NCBI RefSeq assembly: GCF_022682495.2
Contig: NC_071392.1
Location: 131,625,318 to 131,689,317, forward strand
Source: Desmodus rotundus
Taxonomy: Eukaryota; Chordata; Mammalia; Chiroptera; Phyllostomidae
Direction: 5' to 3'
DNA length: 64,000 bases
The stretch's first letter is position 1. The number at the start of each line of letters is the position of its first letter. Under the pieces are notes generated by a model. It saw only the letters and a list, made by a program, of their open reading frames with translations. It was not told the DNA's origin and did no database searches. Of this stretch, positions 21,276-32,245 are shown piece by piece. The translations under genes were made by a program, and so were the position numbers.

Positions 21276-22336
21276 AATAAGAAATATAAATTAGGCAGTT
21301 CATTGTCTGTTATTTATAAATGAAAGCCTATTTTTATGATATGTTTTTCATATTTTAAACAACTTCAAGTAATAAAGTAGTGCATTCTAAATACACAGTA
21401 AACAGTGAAAATCCTTTTCATAACATCCCCCTTCTTTTTCAGAGGTACATACATTTAAGTTTGCTTGGTATCATTTTAGAGACTTTTAACTTAATTACAT
21501 AAATATGTCTGAAATAAATATATAGTTTTGTTTCATTTCAGATTTAAATAAATAGCAAACTGTAGGAATCTGCAGTCTATTATTTAGACAAATATATCAA
21601 TCATTTCCTTTATGACACTGGAGATTTGTGTGTTGCATAAGCCCTTATATTCTGATTTTTTAATAGATAGTTTTTCCTTGGGAGCTTTTATAATTTTCCT
21701 AATTATCCTTAGGGTTTAGAAATTTACCAATATAGGTCTAGATGTGATTTTAAAGTTATCAGATTTAGTAGTTTCTTTTTAGTTTCAAGGTGCATGCCTT
21801 TATTTAGTGCAGATAAATTTTTATTCATTTTCTTTATTTCTTCCTTTCCATTTTCTCTGACCCTTCCCTCTCTGGAATTATTATCAGACCAATGTTATGT
21901 CTTCTGCATTTATCCTACACTTTCTCAGTACAAGTCTCTTGTCTAGTTGTCTTTCATTCTTTGTTTTGGCTACAGAGAATCTCATAAAGAAGAACAATGG
22001 TAAGTAAAAACATTTACTAGTCAGCTACATGATTTATCTGCTCACCTATATCTTTTGTGGGGCATTTTGAGTGTTAATTTAAAAAAGTCATCTCTTATCA
22101 CATGAAGAATTTATGTAAGTTGAGGCCTCCTGGCCCTTGAAACTCATTTAAAATTGCTTTGAATTTTAAATTCATGGCTTGTTGAAGTGCAACACCATCC
22201 CAAGATATCTGTGAGTTTCAGGGTGTTCTCAAATTCTGATGGCCTCCTTGGACTGGAGTCATTGCTGTATTGCATAAAATATATTTTCTTCTGTGTGCTT
22301 GTCCAGCTGAGACACTCAATACCAGCTTCAGTTTAG
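21276..22336. other. AT-rich DNA; possible HAL1/L1M fragment at 21590-21990
   Basis: Around 21650-21790 the text resembles an antisense ORF1-region fragment of an old L1 or HAL1 ('ttggagagctttta' type words, 'tttagaaatttaccaatata'). The rest is unassigned. No gene is seen. Confidence 0.35.
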
Positions 22337-24472
22337 AAGTTATCTTCAGAGAACCAAGATGGCGGCTTAGGTAGACACACTGCACCTCCTCACACAAACA
22401 GAACTGACAGAAAATCGAACGACAAGGAAGTCCGACACCAAGGAGATAAAAAATAAACATTCATCCAGACTGGTAGGAGGGGCAGAGAGGGGCAGTCAGG
22501 GTGGAGAGGACTCAAGTTGCCATGGTGGGACCGAGACTTGCGGAGTGTGGGACCAACGGGGCAGGCAGTCTGACCACTAGCAGACCCTGTGGCCCTACAG
22601 TCGAGCACAGATAAACCGAGAGGGCTGGACTCAGAGTGGTGGAGAACTGGGCAGGCCGAGCGGCGGGTAGCAGGCCCCTCGGCCCCACCTATTCCTGCAA
22701 AGATAAACCGGACAAATGGCGGGGAGCGAAGCAGACCTCGTAACCCAGGGCTCCAGTGCAGGGAAATAAAGCCTCAAACCTCTGAGTGAAAACACCCATG
22801 GGGGTTGGGGCGTCAGCAGGAGAAACTCTCAGCCTCACAGGAGAGGTTGTTGGAGAGACCCACAGGGGCCTAGAGTGTGCACAAGCCCACCCACTCGGGA
22901 ACCAGCACCAGAGGGGCCCAGTTTGATTGTGGGTAGCAAAGGTAGTGACTGAAACCCGGTGGAGAGTGGAGCAGGCGCCATTACTCCCTCTCGGCCCCTC
23001 CCCCATGTACAGCATCACAGCGTAGTGTCACACTGCAGCGACCAGTGTTACCCAGCCTCGGGGACACCTAAGGCTCCGCCCCTTTAAGTAACAGAAGCAC
23101 CAAGACAAAAAAAAAAATGGCCCAAATAACAGAACACTTCAAAGCTCCAGAAAAAATGCAACTAAGTGAGGAAGAGATAGCCAACCTATCAGATGCACAG
23201 TTCAAAACACTGGTTATTAAGATGCTCACAGAATTGGTTGAATTTGTTCAAAAATTAGATGAAAAAAAGAAGGCTATGCCAACAGAAACAAAGGAAAATG
23301 TACAGGGAACCAATAGTGATGTGAAGGAAACTGGGACTCAAATCAATGGTGTGGACCAGAAGGAAGAAAGGAACATCCAACCAGAAAAGAATGAAGAAAC
23401 AAGAATTCGGAAAAATGAGGAGAGGCTTAGGAACCTCCAGGACATCTTGAAACATTCCAACATCCGAATTATAGGGGTGCCAGAAGGAGAACAGGAAGAA
23501 CAAAAAATTGAAAACTTATTTGAACAAATAATGAAGGAGAACTTCTCTCATCTGGCAAAGGAAATAGACTTCCAGGAAGTCCAGGAAGTTCAGAGAGTCC
23601 AAAAGAAGCTGGACCCAAGGAGGAACACATCATAATTACATTCCCCAAGATGAAACAGAAGGAGAGAATCTTAGAAGGAGCAAGAGAAAAGGATACAGTT
23701 ACCTACAAAGGAGTTCCCATAAGACTGTCAGCTGATTTCTCCAAAGAGACCTTACAGGCAAGAAGGGGCTGGGAAGAAGTATTCCAAGTCATGAAAGGCA
23801 AGGGCCTACATCCAAGATTACTGTATCCAGCAAAGCTATCATTTAGACTGAAAGGGCAGATAAAGTGCTTCTCAGATAAGGTCAAGTTAAAGGAGTGCAT
23901 CATCACCAAGCCATTATTATATGAAATGTTAAAGGGACTTATCTAAGAAAAAGAAGATAAAAAATATGAACAGTAAAAATGACAGCAAACTCACAGTTAT
24001 TAACAACCACACCTAAAACAAAAGCAAAAGCAAGCTAAGCAAACAACTAGAACAGAAACAGAACCACAGAAATGGAGATCACATGGAGCGTTATCAACAG
24101 GGGAGTAAGAGGGGGAGAGGGGGGGAAAGGTACAGAGAATAAATAGCATAAATAATAGGTGCGAAAATAGACAGGGGGAGAGTAAGAATAGTGTAGGAAA
24201 TGTAGAAGCCAAAGAACTTATAAGTATGACCCATGGACATGAGCTATAGGGGAGGGAATGTGGGAGGGAGGAGGTGAACAGGATGGAGTTGAGTGAAGGG
24301 GGGTAAATGAGACAACTGTAATAGCATAATCAATAAATATATCAAAAAAAAGAAACTGCATGAATGTAAGGGGAGTCATCACAGTAAAATAAGATATGTA
24401 CAAGGAAAAAAATAAATTAAGAAGATAAATATATGCAGAGATAAAAAATAAAAAATAAATAAAAGTTATCTT
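22337..24472 (+). mobile_element. Full-length HAL1 element, copy 2, with extra 3' segment
   Basis: The body begins with 'cagagaaccaagatggcgg', including a complete YY1-type CAAGATGGCGGC at the tip. It contains a 5' UTR of about 765 bp, ORF1 (23117-23946) and a G-rich 3' UTR. The family end is at about 24342, followed by an A-run at 24344-24351. About 110 bp of non-HAL1 sequence and a second A-rich tail follow. The target-site duplication 'aagttatctt' lies at 22337-22346 and again at 24463-24472, beyond the second tail. The extra segment is therefore inside the insertion, as expected of a 3' transduction. ORF2 is absent, as in copy 1. Confidence 0.9.
23117..23946 (+). pseudogene. HAL1 copy 2 ORF1 (L1 ORF1p-like), one frameshift
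   Basis: The ATG at 23117 follows an 11-A run. The first 172 residues are open: an acidic/basic N-terminus ('EEEIANLSDAQFKTLVIK'), a short charged coiled-coil-like segment, then the RRM ('NIRIIGVPEGEQEEQ'). A 10-bp deletion near 23629, relative to copy 1, shifts the frame and closes it at 23635. The C-terminal domain is still readable in another frame (23650-23946, including 'TYKGVPIRLSADFSKETLQ' and 'LLYPAKLSFRLKGQIKC'). The span is 830 nt; adding the missing 10 gives 840, the same as copy 1 less its extra base. The family length is thus about 279 residues, shorter than the 310-residue L1 ORF1 at 50.2 kb. Confidence 0.88.
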
Positions 24473-25394
24473 TACACAAAATACTGTATGATGTTTCTTA
24501 AGAGCTGGTGGAAATTGCCTAATGAATCATAAAACAAATAATGTAATCTATCATCTCAATTCCTTTGATTAAAGTCCTCTCCAGACACTCAGCTACCTAA
24601 ATCTGCTCTGTGACCCTCTCCCACAGTTTCACCAACTCCTCTCTCCTCACCCTCCCTTCTCCCAAATTCTTCCCCTCTGTTAGGTAGGGTCACTCGCCTG
24701 TCTTCAACTTCTCCTAAACAAGCTTAACACAAAGCATTTCTGCATATAGGGCAAAGTGTTCCCCCTATTAAGACCCATTATTTTATAAGGCAGTTGGGGT
24801 TATAAGTAACAATATTTTGTTCTGTTTTACATGGCTGGAAACTATGTCTGGTGATTCTGGTTGAATTATTTTAACATTTCAAAGATGGAAGGAACCTTAA
24901 CATTTTCTAGCAAACTTAATGTAACTAATTACTCTTCTAAGATTTGGGTTTGTTGCTTTATAACCTTCCTCCAAATACTTTGTTGACCTATCATAGAACA
25001 CCCCATGCATAGCTGACACACTAGGCAATTCTCACTGTTTATAGTCTACCTAAAATCTGGCTTTCTGTTGTTTCTAGTTTTTTCTCCAGAAATGTAAAAT
25101 CAATTGTGCTTGCTGGGCAACCAGTGATAAGGAGTAGCACTGTGGGAAATGATGAAGAAACTCAGATGTTCTCTAGTTGACTGGAAAGAGGGTGTATATG
25201 TTAGGAATTACATTTGGCTTTAAAAAGTAGGGATCTGTTTGTTTTGTGTAACAGGATGTGTAGAAGTGGGCTTTCCAGACTAGTTCAGCATTTATAGACA
25301 GCATTTGTTTACCCAGTTTCTTTCTCTTTTTGTGCTCTTCCCTTCTTAGTGTGTGCCTCTGGCCATTACAATTGCAAGATGGCTGTGACAGCTG
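24473..25394. other. Unassigned DNA
   Basis: No gene is seen. Composition varies, with a pyrimidine-rich patch at 24600-24680. No repeat family is recognised. Confidence 0.35.
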
Positions 25395-27298
25395 TTGTAA
25401 CCACCTCCCCTCTGGTTACTGTCAGATTGTTCTTCATTTCAATGTCTTTGGTTATATTTTGCTTGCTTGTTTGTTTTGTAGATTAGGTTCCACTTAAAAG
25501 TGAGATCATATGGTATTTGTCTTTTACCACCTGGCTTATTTCACAAAGCATAATGCTGTCCAGTTCCATCCATGCTGTTGCAAAGGGCAGGAGCTCCTTC
25601 TTTCTTTCTGCTGTGTAGCATTCCATTGTGTGTATGTACCATAGTTTCTGATCCATTCATTTACTGATGGGCACTTAGGTTGCTTCCAGTACTTGGCTAT
25701 TGTAAATTGTGCTGATATGAACATTGGGGGTGCATAGATTCTTTTGGATTGGTGTTTCAGGGTTCTTAGGATATGATCCCAGCGGTGGAATTGCTGGGTC
25801 AAAAGGCACTTGCATTTTTAGTTTTCTGAGAAAATTCCATACTGTTTTCCACAGTGGCTGCACCAGTCTGCAATCCCACCAACGGTGCACTAGGGTTTCC
25901 TTTTCTCTATACCCTCTCCAACACTTGTTTGTTGATTTGTTTATGTTGGCCATTCTGAATGGTGTGAGGTGGTATTTCATTGTGGTTTTAATTTGCATCT
26001 TTCGATGGCTAGTGATGCTGAGCATATTTTCATACGTCTCTGGGCCCTCTGTATATCCTCCTTGGAGAAGTGTCTGTTCAGGTCTTTTGCCCACTTTTTA
26101 ATTGGGTCATTTGTCTTCCTAGAGTGGAGTCATGTGAGTTCTTTATATATTTTGGAGACCAAACCCTTGTCCAAGGTATCATTGACAAATATGTTTTCCC
26201 AAATAGTTGGTTCTCTTTTCATTTTAATACTGTTTTCTTTAGCCTTGCAGAAGCTTTTTATTTTGATGAGGTCCCATTTGTTTATTCTTTCCTTTATGTC
26301 CCTTGCTCTAGGGGACATATCGGTGAAAATATTTCTGCATGGAATGTCTGAGATTTTCCTGCCTATGTTTTCCTCTAGGACTTTTATGGTGTTATGACTT
26401 ATATTTAAGTGTTTTATCCACCTTGAATTTATTTTTGTGTATGGCATAAGTTGGTGATTGAGTTTAATTTTTTTTTTGCATGTAGCTGTCCAGCTCTCCC
26501 AACACCATTTGTTGACGATGCTATTTTTACTCTATTTTATGCTGCTCCTCACTTTGTCAAATATTAATTGACCATAGAGACTTGGGTTTATTTCTGGGCT
26601 CTCTATTCTGTTGCATTGGTCTATGTGTCTGTTCTTATGCTAGTACCAGGCTGTTTTAATTACAGTGGCCTCGGAATACAGTTTGATATCAGGTATTGTG
26701 ATCCCTCTTACTTTGTTCTTCTGTCTCAAAATTGCTGCAGGTATTCGGGGTCATTTATGGTTCCATATAAATTATTGAAGTATTTGTTCTATATCTGTGA
26801 AATATGTCATTGGTACTTTACTAGGGATTGCACTGAATGTATAAATTGCTTTGGGTAGTATGGACATTTTGATGATGTTAATTTCTCCAATCCATTGTGC
26901 ATGCTTCCATTTGTTTGTGTCTTTCTTCATTTCTTTCTTCAGTGTTGTGTAGTTTCATGAGTACAGGTCTTTTACCTCCTTGGTTAGGTTTATTCTGAGA
27001 TATTTTGTTTTTATTGTTGCTATATCAAATGGGATTTTTGTCCTGATTTCTGTTTCTGATATTTTATTATTGGTATAAAAAATGCCTTTGATTTCTGAGT
27101 ATTGGCTTTGTATCTTGCTGTTTTGCCAAATTCATTTGTTAGGTCAATCAGATTTTTTGGTGGAGCCTATAGGATTTTCTATGTATAGTATCATGTCATC
27201 TGCAAACAATGACAGTTTTATTTTCTCCTTTCCAAATGGATACCTTTTATTTCTTTTTCTTGTCTGATTGCTGTGGCTAGGACTTCCAGTACTATAAT
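25395..27298 (-). mobile_element. L1 ORF2 fragment (RT to C-terminus), truncated at both ends
   Basis: The minus strand encodes ORF2p pieces in several frames. The reverse transcriptase active-site region lies near 27195 (codons for F-A-D-D intact there), and the C-terminal domain includes '[17 protein letters not shown]' near 25840. Frameshifts and stops separate the pieces. The left edge lies inside the 3' UTR, without the pyrimidine-rich block and poly-T that every complete tail here has. It has therefore lost its 3' end as well as its 5' half, which simple 5' truncation cannot explain. Confidence 0.85.
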
Positions 27299-27683
27299 AT
27301 GCAACAATAGATATTGAACATCATTTTTAATAGCAAAAGCTAGCAAAATGTAAATACCCCAACTACAATAAAATGGATGGGTGAATTATGGCATGTCCAT
27401 GCATGAATCATATTATGTAGCCATTAAAAATTATGTGTCAAACAATTTTTACTGACAATGGAAAATACTCATAATATAATGTTAAAAATTATATAAATAG
27501 TATAATTCTGTTATTTTTTCTAGGAAGTCTTAATTTGCAGATAAAACATTGGAATAAAACATATAAACAGAAAAATATTTTGGGGGGATGATCAGATTAT
27601 TAAAATTTTTATTTTCTTCTTTATCCTCTCTGTATTTTCCAATGAGTTTTTACTTTCTTTGTCAGAAAAAAATATTCATTTAA
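27299..27683 (+). repeat. L1ME-type 3' end
   Basis: 'aaatggatgggtgaattatg', 'atgtagccattaaaaattat', 'ctcataatataatgtt' and a late 'ctctgtattttccaatgag' give the order of an L1ME tail. It starts exactly where the minus-strand L1 ends. Confidence 0.65.
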
Positions 27684-28035
27684 AGATGGAGGAAAGAAGC
27701 AACATCTCTCATCATCATTTCAAATCTATCATCAACAGTAACCTGTCCTTCAATCGTCACAGCAAATGGGGCCTTCCACTGTGTATTAGAGTTGGCCTAG
27801 GTCCAGATTCGTTATTGCTGGGCTATGGACTCCTTGATGGTAAGACCCTAACTTTCATCCTTTCTGACCCAATGCTGTCTTGTCCTGTACACACCTGAAT
27901 GCTGATACATACTTGCTGAATTGAATTGCAGAGAGCAAGCCAAGCTTGATATTAGTGCAATAGCAGAAAGAGAAGTGAAGAGACAGAAAAGGTGAGAAGT
28001 CATCCTAAAGAAGGTGATCTCCAGGCAGGATGTGA
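27684..28035. other. Unassigned DNA
   Basis: A 79-codon frame (27659-27898) and a 94-codon frame on the other strand show no domain. No repeat is recognised. Confidence 0.35.
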
Positions 28036-28190
28036 GGTTATTTTGCTTTACCTCTCTGGGATTCACTTTATTCATCTGTGAAGTGGGAATAATAGTAGCA
28101 CCATTTTTATTGCATTGATGTGAAGATTTCATGAGTTAACAGAGGTAAGTTCCTCATAATGGTGCTGGGCACACAGGAAGTGCTGCAGGA
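28036..28190 (+). repeat. MIR SINE
   Basis: 'tacctctctgggattcactt', 'tcatctgtgaagtgggaata', 'gtgaagatttcatgagttaa' and 'gtgctgggcacacaggaagt' are MIR core and tail words in order. Confidence 0.85.
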
Positions 28191-28199
28191 GCCCTCTTC

Positions 28200-28492
28200 T
28201 TTTTTTTTTTTAAGATTTTTCTTTTTAAAGATTTTTTCTTTTAAAGATTCTTATTTATTTTTAGAGAGAGGGGAAGGAAGGGAGAGAGAAGGAGAGAAAC
28301 TAGAGAGAGGGTAAAGGAGGGAGGGAGAGGGAGAGAAACATCCATGTGGGGGAGAAACATTAGTTCCCTCTCACATGCCCCCAACAGAGGACCTGGCCCA
28401 CAGCCCAGGCACACGCCCTGATGGGCAATTGAACCAGCAACCTTTTGGTTTGTAGGACAATGCCCAAATAACTGAGCCACACCAGTCAGGGC
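28200..28492 (-). mobile_element. Ves-type bat SINE, antisense
   Basis: The right end is the reverse complement of 'gccctgactggtgtggctca', the tRNA-derived head of bat Ves SINEs. Leftward come 'tgatgggcaattgaaccagc' (B-box region), a GA-rich body and a T-rich run (the A-tail). The body (28260-28340) is expanded by purine repeats relative to the other three copies. Such SINEs are transcribed by RNA polymerase III and mobilised by L1. Confidence 0.93.
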
Positions 28493-29499
28493 AGGAGCGT
28501 TTGTTCTTACTATTAGACGCTCTCACTCAAGTTCTGTCTCCTCCTGAACACCTATTAGTCCTACAGTGGGTACTGCTTTCTGCATGCTCTGTAACTGTGT
28601 ACATTAAAAATTATGTGTCCCCACATTCTGCCTTTTGTCAGCTCATTTACAAACTTCTTTACCCTCCCGGATCACAAACCTCCTGCAATCAGGGATTTAC
28701 TAAACTTTATATTCCCTTCAATACATTGCATCTGGCAGGTACTAAAGAAAATGTATTTCATTATCCTTAACATAATATGCTAACTTCTCCTCCCAGGTGC
28801 CCTATTTTTAAAAAAAATCACAGCATACTTTAAACCCCAGTGTAAACATTCTCTGCTCTTTGTGGAGCCAGCTCCTAGAGAAAGGCACCCTCGGCTCCAC
28901 AACTAAGGGCCAACTTTGGCCATTGAATGAGAAGTCATTGCCCAGGGCATATAACCAGGCAATGATAAAGATACACCTGAACCAGGTCCCCAGCAGGGAT
29001 CCCCTCACTATCATCCCCCCAGAAGCTAATCTTCATTGTAGAAAGGAAGGAGCACACCTTATTCTTCATTCCGTCATCTGGGGGTAGGTTAGCCAAGTGT
29101 GTGCACAGCCCCAGGGCATTCAGTACGTGTTCTTGTGAATGAATATTTATCTATCATAAAATCATTCATGGCTCCAGGCTGCTCAGTTACCCTTGCTCCA
29201 CTTCCCTGGCACAGGTTTTGTAGAGAATAAAAGCCATTTTTGAAATATTCATAGTGCTGGTGTTCAAATTGAGGTTGCTTTCAGAGTAGCAGTGGGGAGA
29301 AGATCATGTTGTATTCCTGAGCTTGAACCAGGAGCTGGACCCAACTTAATACAGATGTTCCTGGAGCACAGCGCCAGCACCAGATTTACATTCTGTCTGT
29401 CCAAGTCAGTTGACATGCTATATCTGGCAGCCCCATTCATTTGCTAGGCCTGAATGTTTCTCTAGCCCATAGAAAACTCAAGCAAGGTAAGAATTTACA
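28493..29499. other. Unassigned DNA; weak L2-like patch at 28620-28760
   Basis: 'ctggcaggtactaaagaaaa' and neighbouring words hint at a very old L2 or MIR, not firmly. No gene is recognised. The 29100-29160 'cattcagtacgtgttcttgtgaatgaata' region is also L2-like. Confidence 0.3.
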
Positions 29500-29960
29500 T
29501 GTAAATGATCCCTAGCATTTTTTTAGTATAAATGCAAATTGACAATAACCATTTGTTCTATTGATTTAGGAGCCTCTGGAGAAAGTTTTCTGTTTAATCT
29601 GCAAACAAAGTTTCCACATTTGATCATGGGGTTCTTGCCATTTCATAATGGCATTGGAGCATGTGTCTTGCTGCTGCATAACTCACAGGTTGCATTGCCC
29701 ATCCCCGAATGCCACAAAACATAGTGCTATTCAAAAGAGGAGGGATGCTATCAGCAGGGCTCAGAAGTGACTTTTTTAAATTAAAAACTTTACTTATGCA
29801 TCCTCCAAAATATTTCAAGCCCCTCCAGGAGTTGATACAATGTTGTTTAGCTGATGAGATGGGGGAAACAAAAACCACATTATGTATAATGTCCCTGAAG
29901 GCAAATTACAATATTTACCTCTGCATGTTAACTTTATGTGCATAATTATCTATGCTTAGA
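29500..29960. other. Unique-looking AT-rich block, possible conserved non-coding element
   Basis: No repeat family fits and the frames have no domain. The sequence is rich in TAAT/ATTA and 'tgcataattatc' type words, as seen in homeodomain or POU-bound enhancers. This is only a composition-based suggestion. Confidence 0.25.
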
Positions 29961-30659
29961 AGAGAAAATGGAAGAAAAGGTTCAATGAACACCCACCAGG
30001 GTGTTATGAATGATGTTGTTCCAACAGAAACAAAAATTAAGGAGGAGGACTTTGGGGGAGAGAAGGAAGTGAGGTAATTAAACATCCTTAGGCAAGGAAT
30101 GAGTGAGACTGCAGGAGAATCACCTGGATCATAAGATTCCTCTTGTCTATCCCTTCATTGTTGGGACATCCTTGAGCAGTCATGTCATTTCTCCCTTAAA
30201 CCACAATTGTGCCTCAAGTGTTTCTATATCAAAGATCAGTATAACACAATGCAGATGCACTGAGACAAGCTCAGGTTACATCAAGAGTGCTAAGGCAAAG
30301 GATTAAGGCTTATTCTCTGGGAGGCTCCATTGTGACCTTTATGAGCAGCTCAAGTTCAGATGGGCTGCCTGAGCCCATCACAGCATAGGATGTGCTTCAC
30401 TCACATCCCCTCACATCCTGACAGGATTTCACTTCCAGCAGCCAAACCTGTTCCTGTCCCATGGAAGACTGCCTTTCCCCCACATGGAGGGCACATGGAA
30501 ACCCAGAAGTGCCTAGAATTTAACTCCTCAAACAGCAGCTCTTGACCATGTACTGATGGGTATGGAGGCTGACAGTCTAGTTGTCATGACTTGCCCTCTT
30601 CACACCCAGAGTTCAGACAATTCTCATGTCTCTCCTGAGCTCCCCTGTGTGAGTGACCC
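29961..30659. other. Unassigned DNA
   Basis: No gene or repeat family is recognised. Two 61-67 codon frames are present without domains. Confidence 0.35.
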
Positions 30660-31105
30660 AAAGTCCCTCCATGGTTATATTTTGTTTGCTTTTTTCTTTT
30701 GTTGATTAGGTTTCAGTTAAAGGTGAGATCATGTGGTATTTGTCCCTCACCGCCTGGTTTATTTCACTTAGCATAATGCTCTCCAGTTCCATCCATGCTG
30801 TTGCAAAGGGTATAAGCTCCTTCTTTCTCTCTGCTGTGCAGAATTCCATTGTGTAAATGTACCATAGTTAAGAATAATCTAACAATAGCCAGAGGGGAGT
30901 GGGGAGGGGATAGTGGGGAGAGGGGTCTACAGGAGCTACTATAAAGGACACATGGACAAAATCAAGGGGGAGGGTAGTGGTGGGGGAGGGAGGTGGGATT
31001 GGCTGGGGTGGGTTGGAGGGATGGGGAGAAAATGCAGACAATTGTAACTGAATAAAAATTTTAAAAAATAAAACAAACAAACAACAAAACAAAGTCCCTC
31101 TATGG
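30660..31105 (+). mobile_element. Twin-primed (5'-inverted) L1 insertion
   Basis: The right half (30869-31067) is the sense L1 3' UTR with its G-rich tract and an A-tail to 31090. The left half (about 30675-30868) is the neighbouring upstream L1 segment in the opposite orientation, ending at 'taccatagtt'. Together they form one L1 3' end with its 5' part flipped and about a dozen bases lost at the switch. Target-site duplications 'aaagtccctccatgg' (30660-30674) and 'aaagtccctctatgg' (31091-31105) enclose both halves. This is the textbook signature of twin priming during target-primed reverse transcription. Confidence 0.93.
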
Positions 31106-31690
31106 GACTTGGCTGGATGCTGCACACTGGTTCCACCTTTCCATTTCCTTAGTAGGTTTTCCACAAACACTTCCTAGTAATCACTTTTACATGAACCCAT
31201 GGGCCATTGATGATGGGTTGAGAAATAAAAGACTTTCCATGTGTGGAAATAAAAGACTTCAGTGCTCTGGCCTTGCTGACTGGATCAAGAAAGAGGATCT
31301 TACCCAAGGCAGCCAGTCAACAGATTGACTAACTGAAGATGTCTGCTTAACAGTACTGGTCCTAGATGTCAGCTGGTTATTTCTATCATATCCCCTCTTG
31401 CTTAGTTAAAATTGGAGACACACGATTAGTTGGTAATCCCAGGAAATGCAGAAGCATCAATGGAGAGCAGCTCTCTCACCAAAATGGTGAAACATTGGAC
31501 TAGTGAGCCACTGATAAATGGGGCTATGGAACAACCTTATATTGTTTAAGCGTGTTTTACCCTGAATGGTCTCATTGCTGCATGTGCTCCCAGACTGCTG
31601 AGCCCTGGCTCTGGGGAGGCTGAAACTATTTTGTCCTCTTCTTCTTCCTCACTATGCTTACCTTCCCCCTGACCAACATGACCACATTCC
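31106..31690. other. Unassigned DNA
   Basis: No gene or repeat is recognised. A tandem duplication of 'aaataaaagactt' occurs at 31225-31260. Confidence 0.35.
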
Positions 31691-32035
31691 TTGCAGCCTG
31701 AAAAAATTTAACAAGTTCAAAGACAAATATGAAAAAAAATCCCTACATATTTCTAGGGCCCACAAATAGCACTATAGCCCCTGTTAACATTTTTATAACT
31801 TATATATGTAAGTGTATATGTTTTACAAAGTTAGGATTATATATCATGCATCATGAGTCTTTTCTCATTCCCTAAAATATTCTTCAGGAACATGACTGAC
31901 ATACTACATAATATTTCATAACAGGATTAGCCATAATTTGCTAAACCAATTTTCTATTAGATACATTGCTGTGATGATCATTGTATATAAATCTTAATCT
32001 TCAACTCTGAATGGTAGACTTACTAGCTCAGGAGG
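31690..32035 (-). repeat. L1ME-type 3' end, antisense
   Basis: 'tatcatgcatcatgagtctt', 'ctcattccctaaaatattct', 'acataatatttcataacagg' and 'ctaaaccaattttctattag' follow the antisense order of an L1ME tail. It is strongly diverged. Confidence 0.55.
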
Positions 32036-32049
32036 TATGAATTTCCTAC

Positions 32050-32245
32050 AAGCCTTCACATGGCTGAGTCCGTGCTTCCCACATTGGCTCGAACACTGGG
32101 GTCCTCTGGGGATCTTCAGAAAGTATTGACAATGGGCTGAACCTCAGTGATTGTGATTCGAGTGGCCTGAGGGGTGGTCAGGATTGGGAATTTTAAGATT
32201 TTTAAGGAGGTTCTCAGGTTATACTATTAGAAGTGGGACTCACTG
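32050..32245 (+). repeat. hAT-type MITE relic
   Basis: It has the same layout as the element at 11.0 kb: a head like 'gaacactggggtcctctggg' and a tail like 'ttaaggaggttctcaggtta'. It is diverged, and the family is not named. Confidence 0.35.
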
